In this document: in pieces, positions 1-7,689 of the stretch
Numbering within the stretch: position 1 is the stretch's first letter
Layout of the letters: each line of letters begins with the position of its first letter
Source of the DNA: Rhodococcus qingshengii JCM 15477
GTDB lineage: Bacteria; Actinomycetota; Actinomycetes; Mycobacteriales; Mycobacteriaceae
Length of the DNA: 64,000 nt
Direction: 5' to 3'
NCBI RefSeq assembly: GCF_023221595.1
Contig: NZ_CP096563.1
Coordinates: 5,823,001 to 5,887,000, forward strand
The notes under the pieces: model-generated
Told to the model about the DNA's origin: nothing
Seen by the model: the letters and a program-made list of their open reading frames with translations, nothing else
Database searches by the model: none
Translations under genes and position numbers: made by a program

Positions 1-1
1 C

Positions 2-1081
2 AAAGTGGTCGTGGGACACCCCGATGCTGATGGCGTCACTATGGGAGCTCTCGCCAGCATCGAACAGCGTGACGAGGTCTTGAAATCCATTCGCGGTCTG
101 ACGAAGTCGGCAACTATCGTATTCGGAGACCCGGACAACGTCGACGTGGTCGGTGCCGACGGCCAGTCAGGAGCCTTCCTTTCCCCAGTCCTTCTCCGGG
201 CGGAAGAGAATGCGCACGAGGTACACGAACTGGAGGCCTTCGGACCCGTCAGCACCGTCATCGGATACGACGGCATCGATCATGCGATCGAACTCGCGGC
301 CCGTGGCGAGGGAAGCCTCGTCGCCTCGGTGGTCACTGCCGACAGCGACATCGCACGTCGACTGGTGCTGGGTCTCGCAGCTTTTCACGGCAGAGTGCTC
401 GTGCTGAACCGCGACGACGCCAAGGAATCCACCGGCCACGGCTCTCCCCTTCCAGTCCTCGTACACGGCGGTCCCGGCCGTGCCGGCGGCGGTGAGGAGC
501 TGGGTGGCATCCGCGGAGTTCTGCACCACATGCAGCGGACCGCCGTACAGGGCACACCCGACGTCCTCACCGCAGTCGGCGAGCGCTGGTTCACCGGATC
601 GCAGCGCACGACCGGATCCGAACATCCATTCCGAAAGAGTCTCGCCGAGTTGAAGATCGGTGACACTGTTGTCGGCGGTCCGCGCCAGGTCACACTCGCA
701 GACATCGATCATTTTGCAGAGTTCACCGGTGACACCTTCTACGCTCACACCGATCCGGTGGCCGCTGCGGCGAATCCACTCTTCGGCGGCATCGTCGCGC
801 ACGGCTATCTTGTTGTCTCACTCGCTGCGGGCCTGTTCGTCGACCCGGCTCCCGGCCCGGTTCTCGCGAACTTCGGCGTGGACAGCCTCAGGTTCCTGAC
901 TCCGGTCAAAGCCGAGGACAGCCTGACGGTCACCCTCACAGCCAAGACCATCACACCTCGCAGCAGCGCCGACTACGGTGAGGTTCGTTGGGACGCCGTG
1001 GTGACGAACCAGGACAACGATCCGGTCGCGACATACGACGTCCTGACTCTGGTAGCCAAGACTCGCCCCGAAGGGAATTGA
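2..1081 (+). CDS. paaZ: PaaZ-type bifunctional aldehyde dehydrogenase / MaoC enoyl-CoA hydratase, 3' part
   Basis: The reading frame is open at the left edge of the window, so only the C-terminal ~360 residues are present. The first ~190 residues are the end of an aldehyde dehydrogenase domain, with an LEAFGPVST segment typical of that fold. From about residue 210 a MaoC hot-dog hydratase domain follows, with the catalytic pair in TGDTFYAH (Asp and His five apart) and FGGIVAHGYL. This fusion is typical of PaaZ, which opens the oxepin-CoA ring and oxidises the resulting semialdehyde in phenylacetate degradation. A paaI-type gene follows, which supports the assignment. The catalytic Cys of the dehydrogenase domain lies outside the window. 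Confidence 0.9.
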   Translation, partial: KVVVGHPDADGVTMGALASIEQRDEVLKSIRGLTKSATIVFGDPDNVDVVGADGQSGAFLSPVLLRAEENAHEVHELEAFGPVSTVIGYDGIDHAIELAARGEGSLVASVVTADSDIARRLVLGLAAFHGRVLVLNRDDAKESTGHGSPLPVLVHGGPGRAGGGEELGGIRGVLHHMQRTAVQGTPDVLTAVGERWFTGSQRTTGSEHPFRKSLAELKIGDTVVGGPRQVTLADIDHFAEFTGDTFYAHTDPVAAAANPLFGGIVAHGYLVVSLAAGLFVDPAPGPVLANFGVDSLRFLTPVKAEDSLTVTLTAKTITPRSSADYGEVRWDAVVTNQDNDPVATYDVLTLVAKTRPEGN

Positions 1082-1087
1082 AAGCAC

Positions 1088-1399
1088 ATGACCTATCGAG
1101 TAGCAGTGTGTTACGGACGCCCCACCGATCCGGAGGCTTTCGACAAGTACTACAACGAGATCCACGTCCCGCTCGCCAGCGCAGTGCCAGGGCTCTCGGA
1201 CTTCACGTTCAGCAAGTGCTCGACGCTGGACGGCTCCGATCCAGTCTTCTATGCCGTCGCCAACCTCGAGTTTCCCGATCTCGAGACTATGCAGAGCGGC
1301 CTGAAGTCCCCGGAGATGGGCGCCGCTGGAAAAGATGTCGCAAACTTTGCCACCGGCACGGTCGACATGTATGTCCAGGAAGTTGTCTCGGTCCTCTAG
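1088..1399 (+). CDS. EthD-family small protein
   Basis: A 103-residue protein that starts six bases after the paaZ stop, so it is almost certainly cotranscribed. It reads as a single ferredoxin-like alpha+beta domain of the EthD/Dabb type: the N-terminal strand MTYRVAVCYGRP is followed by DKYYNEIHVPLA, the Y-x2-H-x-P region characteristic of EthD proteins. There is no signal peptide or membrane segment. EthD-like proteins are often found in degradation operons but their roles are mostly unknown. A small accessory enzyme or intermediate-binding protein in phenylacetate degradation is an inference from position only. Confidence 0.75.
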   Translation: MTYRVAVCYGRPTDPEAFDKYYNEIHVPLASAVPGLSDFTFSKCSTLDGSDPVFYAVANLEFPDLETMQSGLKSPEMGAAGKDVANFATGTVDMYVQEVVSVL

Positions 1400-1435
1400 A
1401 CCCCTGCAATTTCCCGATCACACAGGAGTTGTCTC

Positions 1436-1834
1436 GTGAGTACAGGAAGCATCACCGCCAGAGAGATGTTCGACGCGGACCAGGCATCGCAGGCACTCGG
1501 TATCGAGATTTCCGAGCTGGCGCCCGGTAGCGCAACCGTGACCGTCACCGTGGGCGAAACCATGGTGAACGGTCACGGAATCACACACGGCGGTTATGTT
1601 TTCCTGCTCGCGGACACCGCGTTTGCGCTCGCCTGCAACGGCTACGAGGATTCAGCCGTTGCAGCGCGCGCGGACATCAGATTTCTGCGTCCGACCCGTC
1701 TGGGCGACACCTTGACCGCGGTCGCCACCGAGAAGGCTCGAGGCGGCCGAAGTGGGATCTACGACGTGACCGTTCGCAATGGCGACGCCGTCGTGGCCGA
1801 GTTCCGCGGCGACAGTCGAACCATCACCCGCTGA
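1436..1834 (+). CDS. paaI: PaaI-type hotdog acyl-CoA thioesterase
   Basis: A 132-residue hot-dog protein starting at GTG, with AGGAG seven bases upstream. The segment NGHGITHGGYVFLLADTAFA is the PaaI signature: an HGG turn followed by the helix with the catalytic Asp, then ACN. The family hydrolyses (hydroxy)phenylacetyl-CoA and is thought to release CoA trapped in dead-end intermediates of phenylacetate degradation. It follows the paaZ-like and EthD-like genes by 36 bases, consistent with a single paa transcript. Length is normal for the family. A general 4-hydroxybenzoyl/acyl-CoA thioesterase is the alternative, but the neighbourhood favours PaaI. Confidence 0.85.
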   Translation: MSTGSITAREMFDADQASQALGIEISELAPGSATVTVTVGETMVNGHGITHGGYVFLLADTAFALACNGYEDSAVAARADIRFLRPTRLGDTLTAVATEKARGGRSGIYDVTVRNGDAVVAEFRGDSRTITR

Positions 1835-1840
1835 AATTCA

Positions 1841-1880
1841 GCCCACGGTGTATCAGCCCACGGTGTATCAGCCCACGACG
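1841..1880. repeat. 15-bp tandem repeat, about 2.7 copies
   Basis: The unit GCCCACGGTGTATCA occurs at 1841-1855 and 1856-1870 and is followed by a partial third copy, GCCCACGACG. The array lies between the convergent stops of the paaI-like gene and the CocE-like hydrolase and runs over the hydrolase stop codon (TGA on the minus strand, 1868-1870). Copies one and two are identical, which suggests recent slippage. The array may have altered the C-terminus of the hydrolase. Confidence 0.9.
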
Positions 1881-3658
1881 GGAAGTTCGAGGGGGCCGGA
1901 ACCGTCGGCAAAGATCGTCACCGGCATACCTTGCAGTCCCCCACGGAAACTGATGTCGCCACCGGTGATCGCGAGACGCACGGAATGCCCTGGCTCGAAT
2001 CGGTGCACTATCGCCGGCATCGTCACCGGCACCGGCTGCGACGGGTCACTGATGCGTATGGGCGCGATGAGTCCGTTGATCAGCGAGGAAGTTCCGTCCG
2101 GAGCCACGTCGTAGAGTTTCGCGAACACCACCGGCTGTCCGGGCGCCGCAACACGCAGCGTCACAGTGGGAGCTCCCACCACGTCCATCGCCTCGGTCAT
2201 CGGCGCAGTGGTCCAGAGCGCCTCGGTTCCCGGAATCTGTGCATTCGGAATGTTTCCGGCCGGATTGATATTGAGTGGCTCTACGCCCGTCGGCAGCCCA
2301 GCCGGTGCGGTGACGATCGTCTTCGAACCCGGTATCACCGGCGTGCCGTCCGGTAGCAGTCCCCCGTCAGCGGACAGATGGAAGGCGCGAGCGGTCCCGA
2401 CATCGACGGTGTCGGACGTCGCGTAGGCCGGTGCCGCGTTTCCTTCGTAGTCGATCCAGTTGCGGAAATACGCGAATTCCGGGCCGGTCTCGGTGTTCTC
2501 GTCCTTGAGGTAGTGATCGAACCAGTCCATGAAGCGACCGGTCTCGTACTGGGTATCCTCGTCGGGTGCGGAGAAGCTGAACTCGCCCGGCGCAGCGGCC
2601 AAGTGGCTGTGCCCCCACGAATGCCAGATCATCTTGGCATCGACGCCACGATCCTTCAGCGCGTCGTAAGTCGCGGTTGCCTCGTTCAGATCGAACAGGG
2701 TGTCCTGTTGCCCCTGAGCAAGCAGTACCGGAATGTTGATCCGGTCGACGAACGACGAGACCGACGACGCTCGGAGCTCACTCACTACTTGCGGTCCGAT
2801 GTCGCCGGTCACCACCGCCTCGGCGATCGCGTTGCACATGTAAGGGACGTAGTTCGGGCAGCCGGGTAGCCGTGCGGGATCTGCGATGTAACCGTCCACA
2901 CCGGGATTCGCGATGCCCGCGCCGAAGAGCAGCGATGCAAAGAGCACCTTCGCGGCTCCCGGCTCCGCTGTCGACACACCGGAGATGATTCCCGTGCTGT
3001 TGGGCGCCAAGGAATACGAGAGATCGTTCCAGGTGATCATGGGGATGATCGTGTCGATACGGGGATCGACACTCGCGGCGGCGAATTGAATCCCGCCGCC
3101 GTAGGAACCACCCGTCATTCCGACCCGCGGGTCGTTCGTCGACGGTGCACCGGTGTGATCGACGGAGTCCTGAACCACCGCGGTGAGCGCCGGATAGGGC
3201 TGCGTCAGAGCCTGATCCGTGAAGGCAATCCCTTCTTGGCCGCCGAGGAAGCTGACCAACTGGGAAGCGGCGATACCGTCGTATGCGGGAGAGTCGAGTG
3301 TGATCTTGCAACTCGTGCCGCCGAAACCCAATCCCGAATACGTCAGTCCGACATACCCGTTCTCGGCGAAGTTCTGCAGGGCAGGAATCTGGTCCTTGTA
3401 CGAACCGCCGAACCCGTTGGTGGTCAGGATTGCGGGAGCTGGGTTGTCAGCGTCGACACCATCGGGAACAAAGAGTTCACCGACGACGGTGCACGGCGTC
3501 GAGAGTTCAGGCCCGACATCGACCGAGAAGTACAGCAGCTGTGACGAATACGAGCCGTTCGGTGAATCCGCGAGCGCCGGCGGCGAAAAGCCGAGGGCGC
3601 AAACCACGAGCGTGACGACACTGATCGCTGTTCTCCGGCGCACCTGAAAACCGTACAC
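1868..3658 (-). CDS. secreted CocE/NonD (S15-type) alpha/beta hydrolase
   Basis: A 596-residue protein with a Sec-type signal peptide: RRR, a hydrophobic core TAISVVTLVVCALGF, and a likely cleavage after ALA near residue 31. The serine nucleophile is in GGSYGGG (GxSxGG, near residue 190), the acid in AQGQQDTLFD and the histidine in HSWGHSHL. A C-terminal jelly-roll part typical of the CocE/X-Pro dipeptidyl-peptidase group follows. This is therefore an exported esterase or peptidase acting on an unknown substrate. The start is GTG with GGAGA upstream; a GTG five codons downstream is possible. The tandem repeat at 1841-1880 overlaps its stop. Confidence 0.8.
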   Translation of the reverse strand: MYGFQVRRRTAISVVTLVVCALGFSPPALADSPNGSYSSQLLYFSVDVGPELSTPCTVVGELFVPDGVDADNPAPAILTTNGFGGSYKDQIPALQNFAENGYVGLTYSGLGFGGTSCKITLDSPAYDGIAASQLVSFLGGQEGIAFTDQALTQPYPALTAVVQDSVDHTGAPSTNDPRVGMTGGSYGGGIQFAAASVDPRIDTIIPMITWNDLSYSLAPNSTGIISGVSTAEPGAAKVLFASLLFGAGIANPGVDGYIADPARLPGCPNYVPYMCNAIAEAVVTGDIGPQVVSELRASSVSSFVDRINIPVLLAQGQQDTLFDLNEATATYDALKDRGVDAKMIWHSWGHSHLAAAPGEFSFSAPDEDTQYETGRFMDWFDHYLKDENTETGPEFAYFRNWIDYEGNAAPAYATSDTVDVGTARAFHLSADGGLLPDGTPVIPGSKTIVTAPAGLPTGVEPLNINPAGNIPNAQIPGTEALWTTAPMTEAMDVVGAPTVTLRVAAPGQPVVFAKLYDVAPDGTSSLINGLIAPIRISDPSQPVPVTMPAIVHRFEPGHSVRLAITGGDISFRGGLQGMPVTIFADGSGPLELPVVG

Positions 3659-3739
3659 CCGGATCTGTTCTCCACCAGGTCAATCCGGCGCGTGCCCCCA
3701 ACTTTTTCTCGCGAAAGTCACGCCAGACCGAGCCGACCT

Positions 3740-4186
3740 CTACTTCACCGTCAAGGTGCCGTGCATGCTCGGATGATAGGTGCAGTGGAACGTGTACGTT
3801 CCCGGCTCGTTCGGCACCGTGATGGTTTCCGTCTCGCCGGCCTCGATGTCCTCACTGAACAGTCCTGCCGTATCGGACGTGACCGAGTGTTCGACGGTGT
3901 CGTTGTTCTGAATGGTCAGTACCTGACCGGGCATCACCGACTCCGGTGTCGAGTACTCGAAGCCGCTGATCACGATTCCCATCGACGACGCTCCCGGCGC
4001 CGACATACCCAGAGGCATGCTCGGCATCGACATACTGGTCGGCATGCTGGTCATCGGCATACTGGTCATCGCCATGCCGTCGTGATCGGCCGAATCGTTG
4101 TCCGACGAATCGTTGTTGTCACTGCACGCGGTCAGTGCGAACACCGCCAGGATCAGCGCTGCGAGCACTGCGAGAATCCGCTTCAT
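3740..4186 (-). CDS. Met-rich cupredoxin lipoprotein (blue copper protein)
   Basis: A 148-residue lipoprotein. The signal peptide ends in the lipobox LTAC (Cys21). Residues 38-69 form a linker with about ten Met residues in repeated TSMPM-like units. A cupredoxin domain fills residues 70-148 with type 1 copper ligands visible: His100 in VEHSVTS, then Cys135, His138 and Met141 in FHCTYHPSM (C-x2-H-x2-M, as in amicyanin or plastocyanin). It is probably anchored outside the membrane, where it binds or transfers copper or electrons. The Met-rich stretch resembles copper-capturing motifs of Cu-resistance proteins. GGAGG lies eight bases before the ATG. Confidence 0.85.
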   Translation of the reverse strand: MKRILAVLAALILAVFALTACSDNNDSSDNDSADHDGMAMTSMPMTSMPTSMSMPSMPLGMSAPGASSMGIVISGFEYSTPESVMPGQVLTIQNNDTVEHSVTSDTAGLFSEDIEAGETETITVPNEPGTYTFHCTYHPSMHGTLTVK

Positions 4187-4276
4187 TGCTTCGCCTCCTG
4201 CTCGTTCCCCCGCAGTCTGCTGATTACCCGCCGTCTAGGGGGCCAAACAGCTCCGATGTGGTGCCTGCGGCGCTGA

Positions 4277-4297
4277 TGGTGCACGATTTCTGCACCA
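4277..4297. promoter_or_regulatory. inverted repeat TGGTGCA-N7-TGCACCA
   Basis: A perfect 7-bp inverted repeat with a 7-bp spacer in the divergent region between the copper lipoprotein gene and the gene at 4336. Position and symmetry fit an operator for a dimeric regulator. The centre lies about 100 bases from the lipoprotein start and about 49 bases before the ATG at 4336. The regulator is unknown. Confidence 0.4.
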
Positions 4298-4335
4298 GCT
4301 CCGCTCGCGGACCGACACTGAAGGACACAGCACAG

Positions 4336-4797
4336 ATGGCCAAGATCAAAACGTCGAAGGCAGCCCAGCCGAAGGCTCCCAAGACAGCAGAGCCGAAGGT
4401 AGCCGAGAAGGCTCCTGCCGTTCTCTGGAAGGACCTGCCGGACGAGCACGACTACCCGGCAGCCCGCGATTACCTCCAGTTGGGCGCGACGCCGGTCCAG
4501 GTCCAAGCTCTCGTGTACGCCCTCAAGACGGCGACGCTGGTCTCGAAGAAGGCCAAGGACATCCTGCGGGCTGCCGGGCTACCCCTGCTGCCTGTCGACA
4601 ACCCGCACGTTGCCGCGGACCTGAAGAAGATCCGCAAGGGGATCGCGCTGTCTCCGATCCTGCTGGTGCAGGGAGACTTCCGCGCCGGAGTACCGGCGCA
4701 GATCGCCGACGGCTACCACCGTGTCTGTGCGAGCTACCACGTGGACGAGAACACCGGCATCCCTGCAAAGATCGCTCCCTCGACAGTGACGTCGTAG
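4336..4797 (+). CDS. small basic protein with ParB-like core, function unknown
   Basis: A 153-residue protein. I chose the ATG at 4336 because GAAGGA lies about ten bases upstream and because longer versions would run into the divergent lipoprotein gene. The first ~30 residues are Lys/Ala/Pro-rich (KAAQPKAPKTAEPK) and probably disordered. Near the C-terminus, SPILLVQGDF followed by IADGYHRVCA resembles the ParB/sulfiredoxin-type nucleotide-binding fold, where a DGxHR motif is typical. Binding of a nucleotide or nucleic acid is therefore an inference. The antiporter gene begins seven bases downstream, so the two may be cotranscribed. Confidence 0.7.
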   Translation: MAKIKTSKAAQPKAPKTAEPKVAEKAPAVLWKDLPDEHDYPAARDYLQLGATPVQVQALVYALKTATLVSKKAKDILRAAGLPLLPVDNPHVAADLKKIRKGIALSPILLVQGDFRAGVPAQIADGYHRVCASYHVDENTGIPAKIAPSTVTS

Positions 4798-4804
4798 GTC
4801 GTCG

Positions 4805-5944
4805 ATGACCTTCGGCATCCTTGCCCTCGTCGCGCTGGCCGGCATTCTCGGCCCGCTGCTCGGCGCTCGCGCCAGTTGGCATGTCCCCGTGGTGGTCGGC
4901 GAACTTGCCGCGGGCGTCGTCTTCGGTGTCACCGGTTTCGGGCTGCTGGACTCTTCCGACCGGACTTTCACCTTCCTGGCCGATATCGGGTTCGCGCTCA
5001 CGATGATGGTGGCCGGCTCGCACGTCCCGGTCCGCGATCCGGCAGTCCGTGCGGCAATCGGCAAGGGTGCCGTTCGCTCGGTTGTCGTCGGGCTCCTGTC
5101 GGTTGTTGCCGGCTACGGTGCGGCGACGGCATTCGGCACCGGTCACGCCGCGCTGTACGCGGTCCTGATCGCGTCGTCGTCCGCGGCGTTGATTCTCCCC
5201 ATCGTCGATTCGCTGGGGCTCGGTGGAACCTCGGTTCTGCAGATGACTGCCCAGGTCGCGATCGCGGACACCGTCTGCATTGTCGCGCTGCCTTTGGTGA
5301 TCGATCCGGACAATGCCCCTCGTGCCGGTGTCGGCGCACTGGCTGTGGCGGCGTGTGCGGTTGCCTTGTTCTTCGTACTGCGAGCCTTCCACCGGTCCGG
5401 CCATTGGCGAAGGCTCCACAAATTCTCGGAGAAACGAAAGTTTGCACTCGAACTCCGGATCAATCTGGTGATCCTCTTTTCTCTGGCAGCGCTGGCGTCG
5501 AGCACTCACGTGTCGATCATGCTCGCGGGCTTCGCCTTCGGGCTCGTTCTTGCCGCGATCGGTGAACCCCGCCGCCTCGCCAAACAGCTCTTCGCCATCA
5601 CCGACGGCTTCTTCGCTCCCCTCTTCTTCGTCTGGTTGGGAGCGGCGATCAATCTGCGCGACCTCGTCACCCATCCGTCCGCCATCTGGCTCGGATTGGT
5701 CTTGGGCGGAGCAACTCTCGTGGTTCACGCCGCGATACGCGCCCTCGGTCTCCCGCTCCCTCTCGGCGTGCTGTCCGCCGCGCAACTGGGAGTACCGGTT
5801 GCCGCAGTTACGGTGGGCACTCAATTGGGGGTGATGGGCGACGGTGAACCCGCAGCCATCCTCCTCGCCGCCATGATCACGATCGGTGCAGCAACGCTGG
5901 CGGGTGCTGCCGCGTCGAAAGCTGGTCTCACGAAGCCTGCTTGA
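4805..5944 (+). CDS. CPA2-family cation/proton antiporter (Kef/NapA type)
   Basis: A 379-residue integral membrane protein with about 11-12 hydrophobic segments and a short cytosolic loop near residue 210 (HKFSEKRKFALELR). The overall pattern is that of the Na+/H+ exchanger domain, with conserved early segments (VVVGELAAGVVFG) and a central IADTVCIVALP helix where the ion-binding Asp of the family sits. There is no C-terminal TrkA-N or RCK domain, so this is the membrane module only. It probably exchanges Na+ or K+ for H+. It starts seven bases after the preceding small gene and overlaps the convergent DUF2127 gene by 17 bp at its 3' end. Confidence 0.85.
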   Translation: MTFGILALVALAGILGPLLGARASWHVPVVVGELAAGVVFGVTGFGLLDSSDRTFTFLADIGFALTMMVAGSHVPVRDPAVRAAIGKGAVRSVVVGLLSVVAGYGAATAFGTGHAALYAVLIASSSAALILPIVDSLGLGGTSVLQMTAQVAIADTVCIVALPLVIDPDNAPRAGVGALAVAACAVALFFVLRAFHRSGHWRRLHKFSEKRKFALELRINLVILFSLAALASSTHVSIMLAGFAFGLVLAAIGEPRRLAKQLFAITDGFFAPLFFVWLGAAINLRDLVTHPSAIWLGLVLGGATLVVHAAIRALGLPLPLGVLSAAQLGVPVAAVTVGTQLGVMGDGEPAAILLAAMITIGAATLAGAAASKAGLTKPA

Positions 5945-6689
5945 CCGCGGCCCTCTCCACCGTCAGCAAGCTCTCCTCCGAATGTTCGGCGTGATACGAC
6001 GCGCCGCCGCCGCGGACACCGAAGAGTCGCTTGCTCCAGATCAGCCATACGACGGCAGCGATGTTCACCAGCAGCAACCCGGCCCTCAACCACGTGATCT
6101 TCTCGGTCAATTCGTAGATTTCGAGGGGCAGGAACAAGCTGGTCGCCACCACCGCGAAGTACTCGCCCCAGCGTTCGACCATCCACAGGCCGACTGCCTC
6201 GATCACTTGAAGGCCGGCGTAGACCAACAGCCCGACTGCGATCCAGGTGAGCGTCGTAGCGGACAACGAAAACGCCTGCTCGATGTGATGGACCAGTTTG
6301 GAATCGTCGATGTTCCAGCCCAATTGACGGGCAAGTGGCCTGATCAACGGCAATTCGTTCTCGAAGGCGTCCTCGGCGCGACCCTTCGACGATCTCAGTT
6401 CGAACACACCGATCGCCAGAAGAACCAAACCCAGAGCGCGGAACATTCTCTCGGTGGCGAGAAGTCGCATGATCAACCGGTCGCGAAGCAGCCTCCCCCG
6501 CGGAACCTCGGGGGCGGCGTCCGCCGGTCCCGATGCTCGGGGCGCTCCCGGGACGAAGTTGCCGCAACGTAGGCACCGCCACGCCTGACCCACCGCAGTA
6601 TCCACATGTAGTCGATCCCGCAGTTCCGGTTCGTCCGGAGCGTAGGTCTCGTGACCGTGCCAACTGCACGAGCGCAATGCGAAGTCCAC
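5928..6689 (-). CDS. DUF2127 membrane protein with N-terminal zinc-ribbon-like segment
   Basis: A 253-residue protein. Residues 1-55 contain CSWHGHE and later CLRCGNF, a likely metal-binding pair. Three or four membrane helices follow (around residues 85-98, 145-165, 175-190 and 205-222) with the spacing expected of DUF2127. Function is unknown for the family. The start is GTG. Its last 17 bases overlap the end of the convergent antiporter gene, which may couple their expression by antisense transcription, although such overlaps are common. Confidence 0.75.
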   Translation of the reverse strand: MDFALRSCSWHGHETYAPDEPELRDRLHVDTAVGQAWRCLRCGNFVPGAPRASGPADAAPEVPRGRLLRDRLIMRLLATERMFRALGLVLLAIGVFELRSSKGRAEDAFENELPLIRPLARQLGWNIDDSKLVHHIEQAFSLSATTLTWIAVGLLVYAGLQVIEAVGLWMVERWGEYFAVVATSLFLPLEIYELTEKITWLRAGLLLVNIAAVVWLIWSKRLFGVRGGGASYHAEHSEESLLTVERAAVKQAS

Positions 6690-6764
6690 GGGTGAACTCT
6701 ATGCCGCATATGCCCGGTAGCGTGGATACCCGCTGACCGTGCACTTCGAACGATGAGGATTCCG

Positions 6765-7571
6765 ATGACAACCACCAAGATCGAAACCCGGCATGGCGTC
6801 ATGGCAGTCGACGACAGTGCCACCGACGGTTTTCCGGTTGTCTTCATCCACGGGAACTCGGCCAGCCGCTCCATCTTCCGTCATCAGGTCGACGCCGACT
6901 GGGCCGGCGACTACCGCATGATCACTCTGGACCTACTCGGCCACGGCGACTCCGAGGACGCCAGCGATCCCGAAGCCGCATACACGCAGAACGGTTACGC
7001 CGACGCCGTCGTCGATGTTCTGACCGAACTCGGCGTCGAAAGAGCCGTTGTCGTCGGCTGGTCGCTCGGCGGACACATCGCTCTCGAGTTGATCGCGAAA
7101 TTCCCCGGGCTCACCGGAATCGTCATCACCGGTACGCCGCCGGCAAATCCCGAGACGCTCGGCGACGCCTTCAATGCCGGCGACGGATTGTCCATCGGCG
7201 GCACCGAGGTCATCACCGCGCAAGAAGCCGAACTCTACGCACGAATGACCGCCGTTCCCTTCGAGCAGGCTGCCCTCGACGCCGCGATACGCACGGACGG
7301 GCGCGCTCGCAAGATCATGTTCGACGCATTCGGCGCCGGCCGCGAATCGGATCAGAAGGCTCTGGTTGCAACGGCGTCTGTGCCTCTCGCGGTGATCGAC
7401 GGCGCCGAGGACCCGTTCGTGAACACGTCGTATGTCGCGTCGTTGACCTTCGCGAATCTCTGGGAGGGCACGTATCACGTGATTCCCGGTGTGGGGCATG
7501 CAGCGTTCTGGGAAGCCCCTGAGGTGTACAACCCACTGTTGCAACGATTCCTCGGCAGTTTCGCACAGTAA
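6765..7571 (+). CDS. alpha/beta hydrolase
   Basis: A 268-residue alpha/beta hydrolase of typical length. An ATG at 6753 is also in frame, but GAGG sits six bases before 6765, so the later start is preferred. Landmarks are the oxyanion segment FIHGNSASR, the nucleophile elbow VGWSLGGHIA, the acid in DGAEDPFVN and the histidine in GVGHAAFWEAP. It has no signal peptide, so it is cytosolic. The substrate cannot be told from the sequence. It stands 118 bases upstream of the aminotransferase gene and may be read independently. Confidence 0.85.
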   Translation: MTTTKIETRHGVMAVDDSATDGFPVVFIHGNSASRSIFRHQVDADWAGDYRMITLDLLGHGDSEDASDPEAAYTQNGYADAVVDVLTELGVERAVVVGWSLGGHIALELIAKFPGLTGIVITGTPPANPETLGDAFNAGDGLSIGGTEVITAQEAELYARMTAVPFEQAALDAAIRTDGRARKIMFDAFGAGRESDQKALVATASVPLAVIDGAEDPFVNTSYVASLTFANLWEGTYHVIPGVGHAAFWEAPEVYNPLLQRFLGSFAQ

Positions 7572-7625
7572 CCTGCTGGACAATCTGCTGGACGCGGCGT
7601 CCTATGAGATAGAAGCCACTCGACA

Positions 7626-7643
7626 ATCCGGCCATGTCCGGAT
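7626..7643. promoter_or_regulatory. inverted repeat ATCCGG-N6-CCGGAT before gabT
   Basis: A perfect 6-bp inverted repeat about 46 bases upstream of the aminotransferase start, in the gap after the alpha/beta hydrolase gene. Its position suits an operator for the aminotransferase/dehydrogenase operon. The PucR regulator encoded downstream is a candidate binder, but the different palindrome before that regulator shares no obvious sequence with it. Confidence 0.4.
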
Positions 7644-7689
7644 CATTCATCGCCGTCCTACAGTTCGGAAAACGACTGGAGGCACTGCG

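Noticed and set aside
4523..5824. A 433-codon minus-strand frame opposite the antiporter
   Set aside because: Its product is Arg/Gln/Glu-rich without hydrophobic pattern and shadows the transporter.
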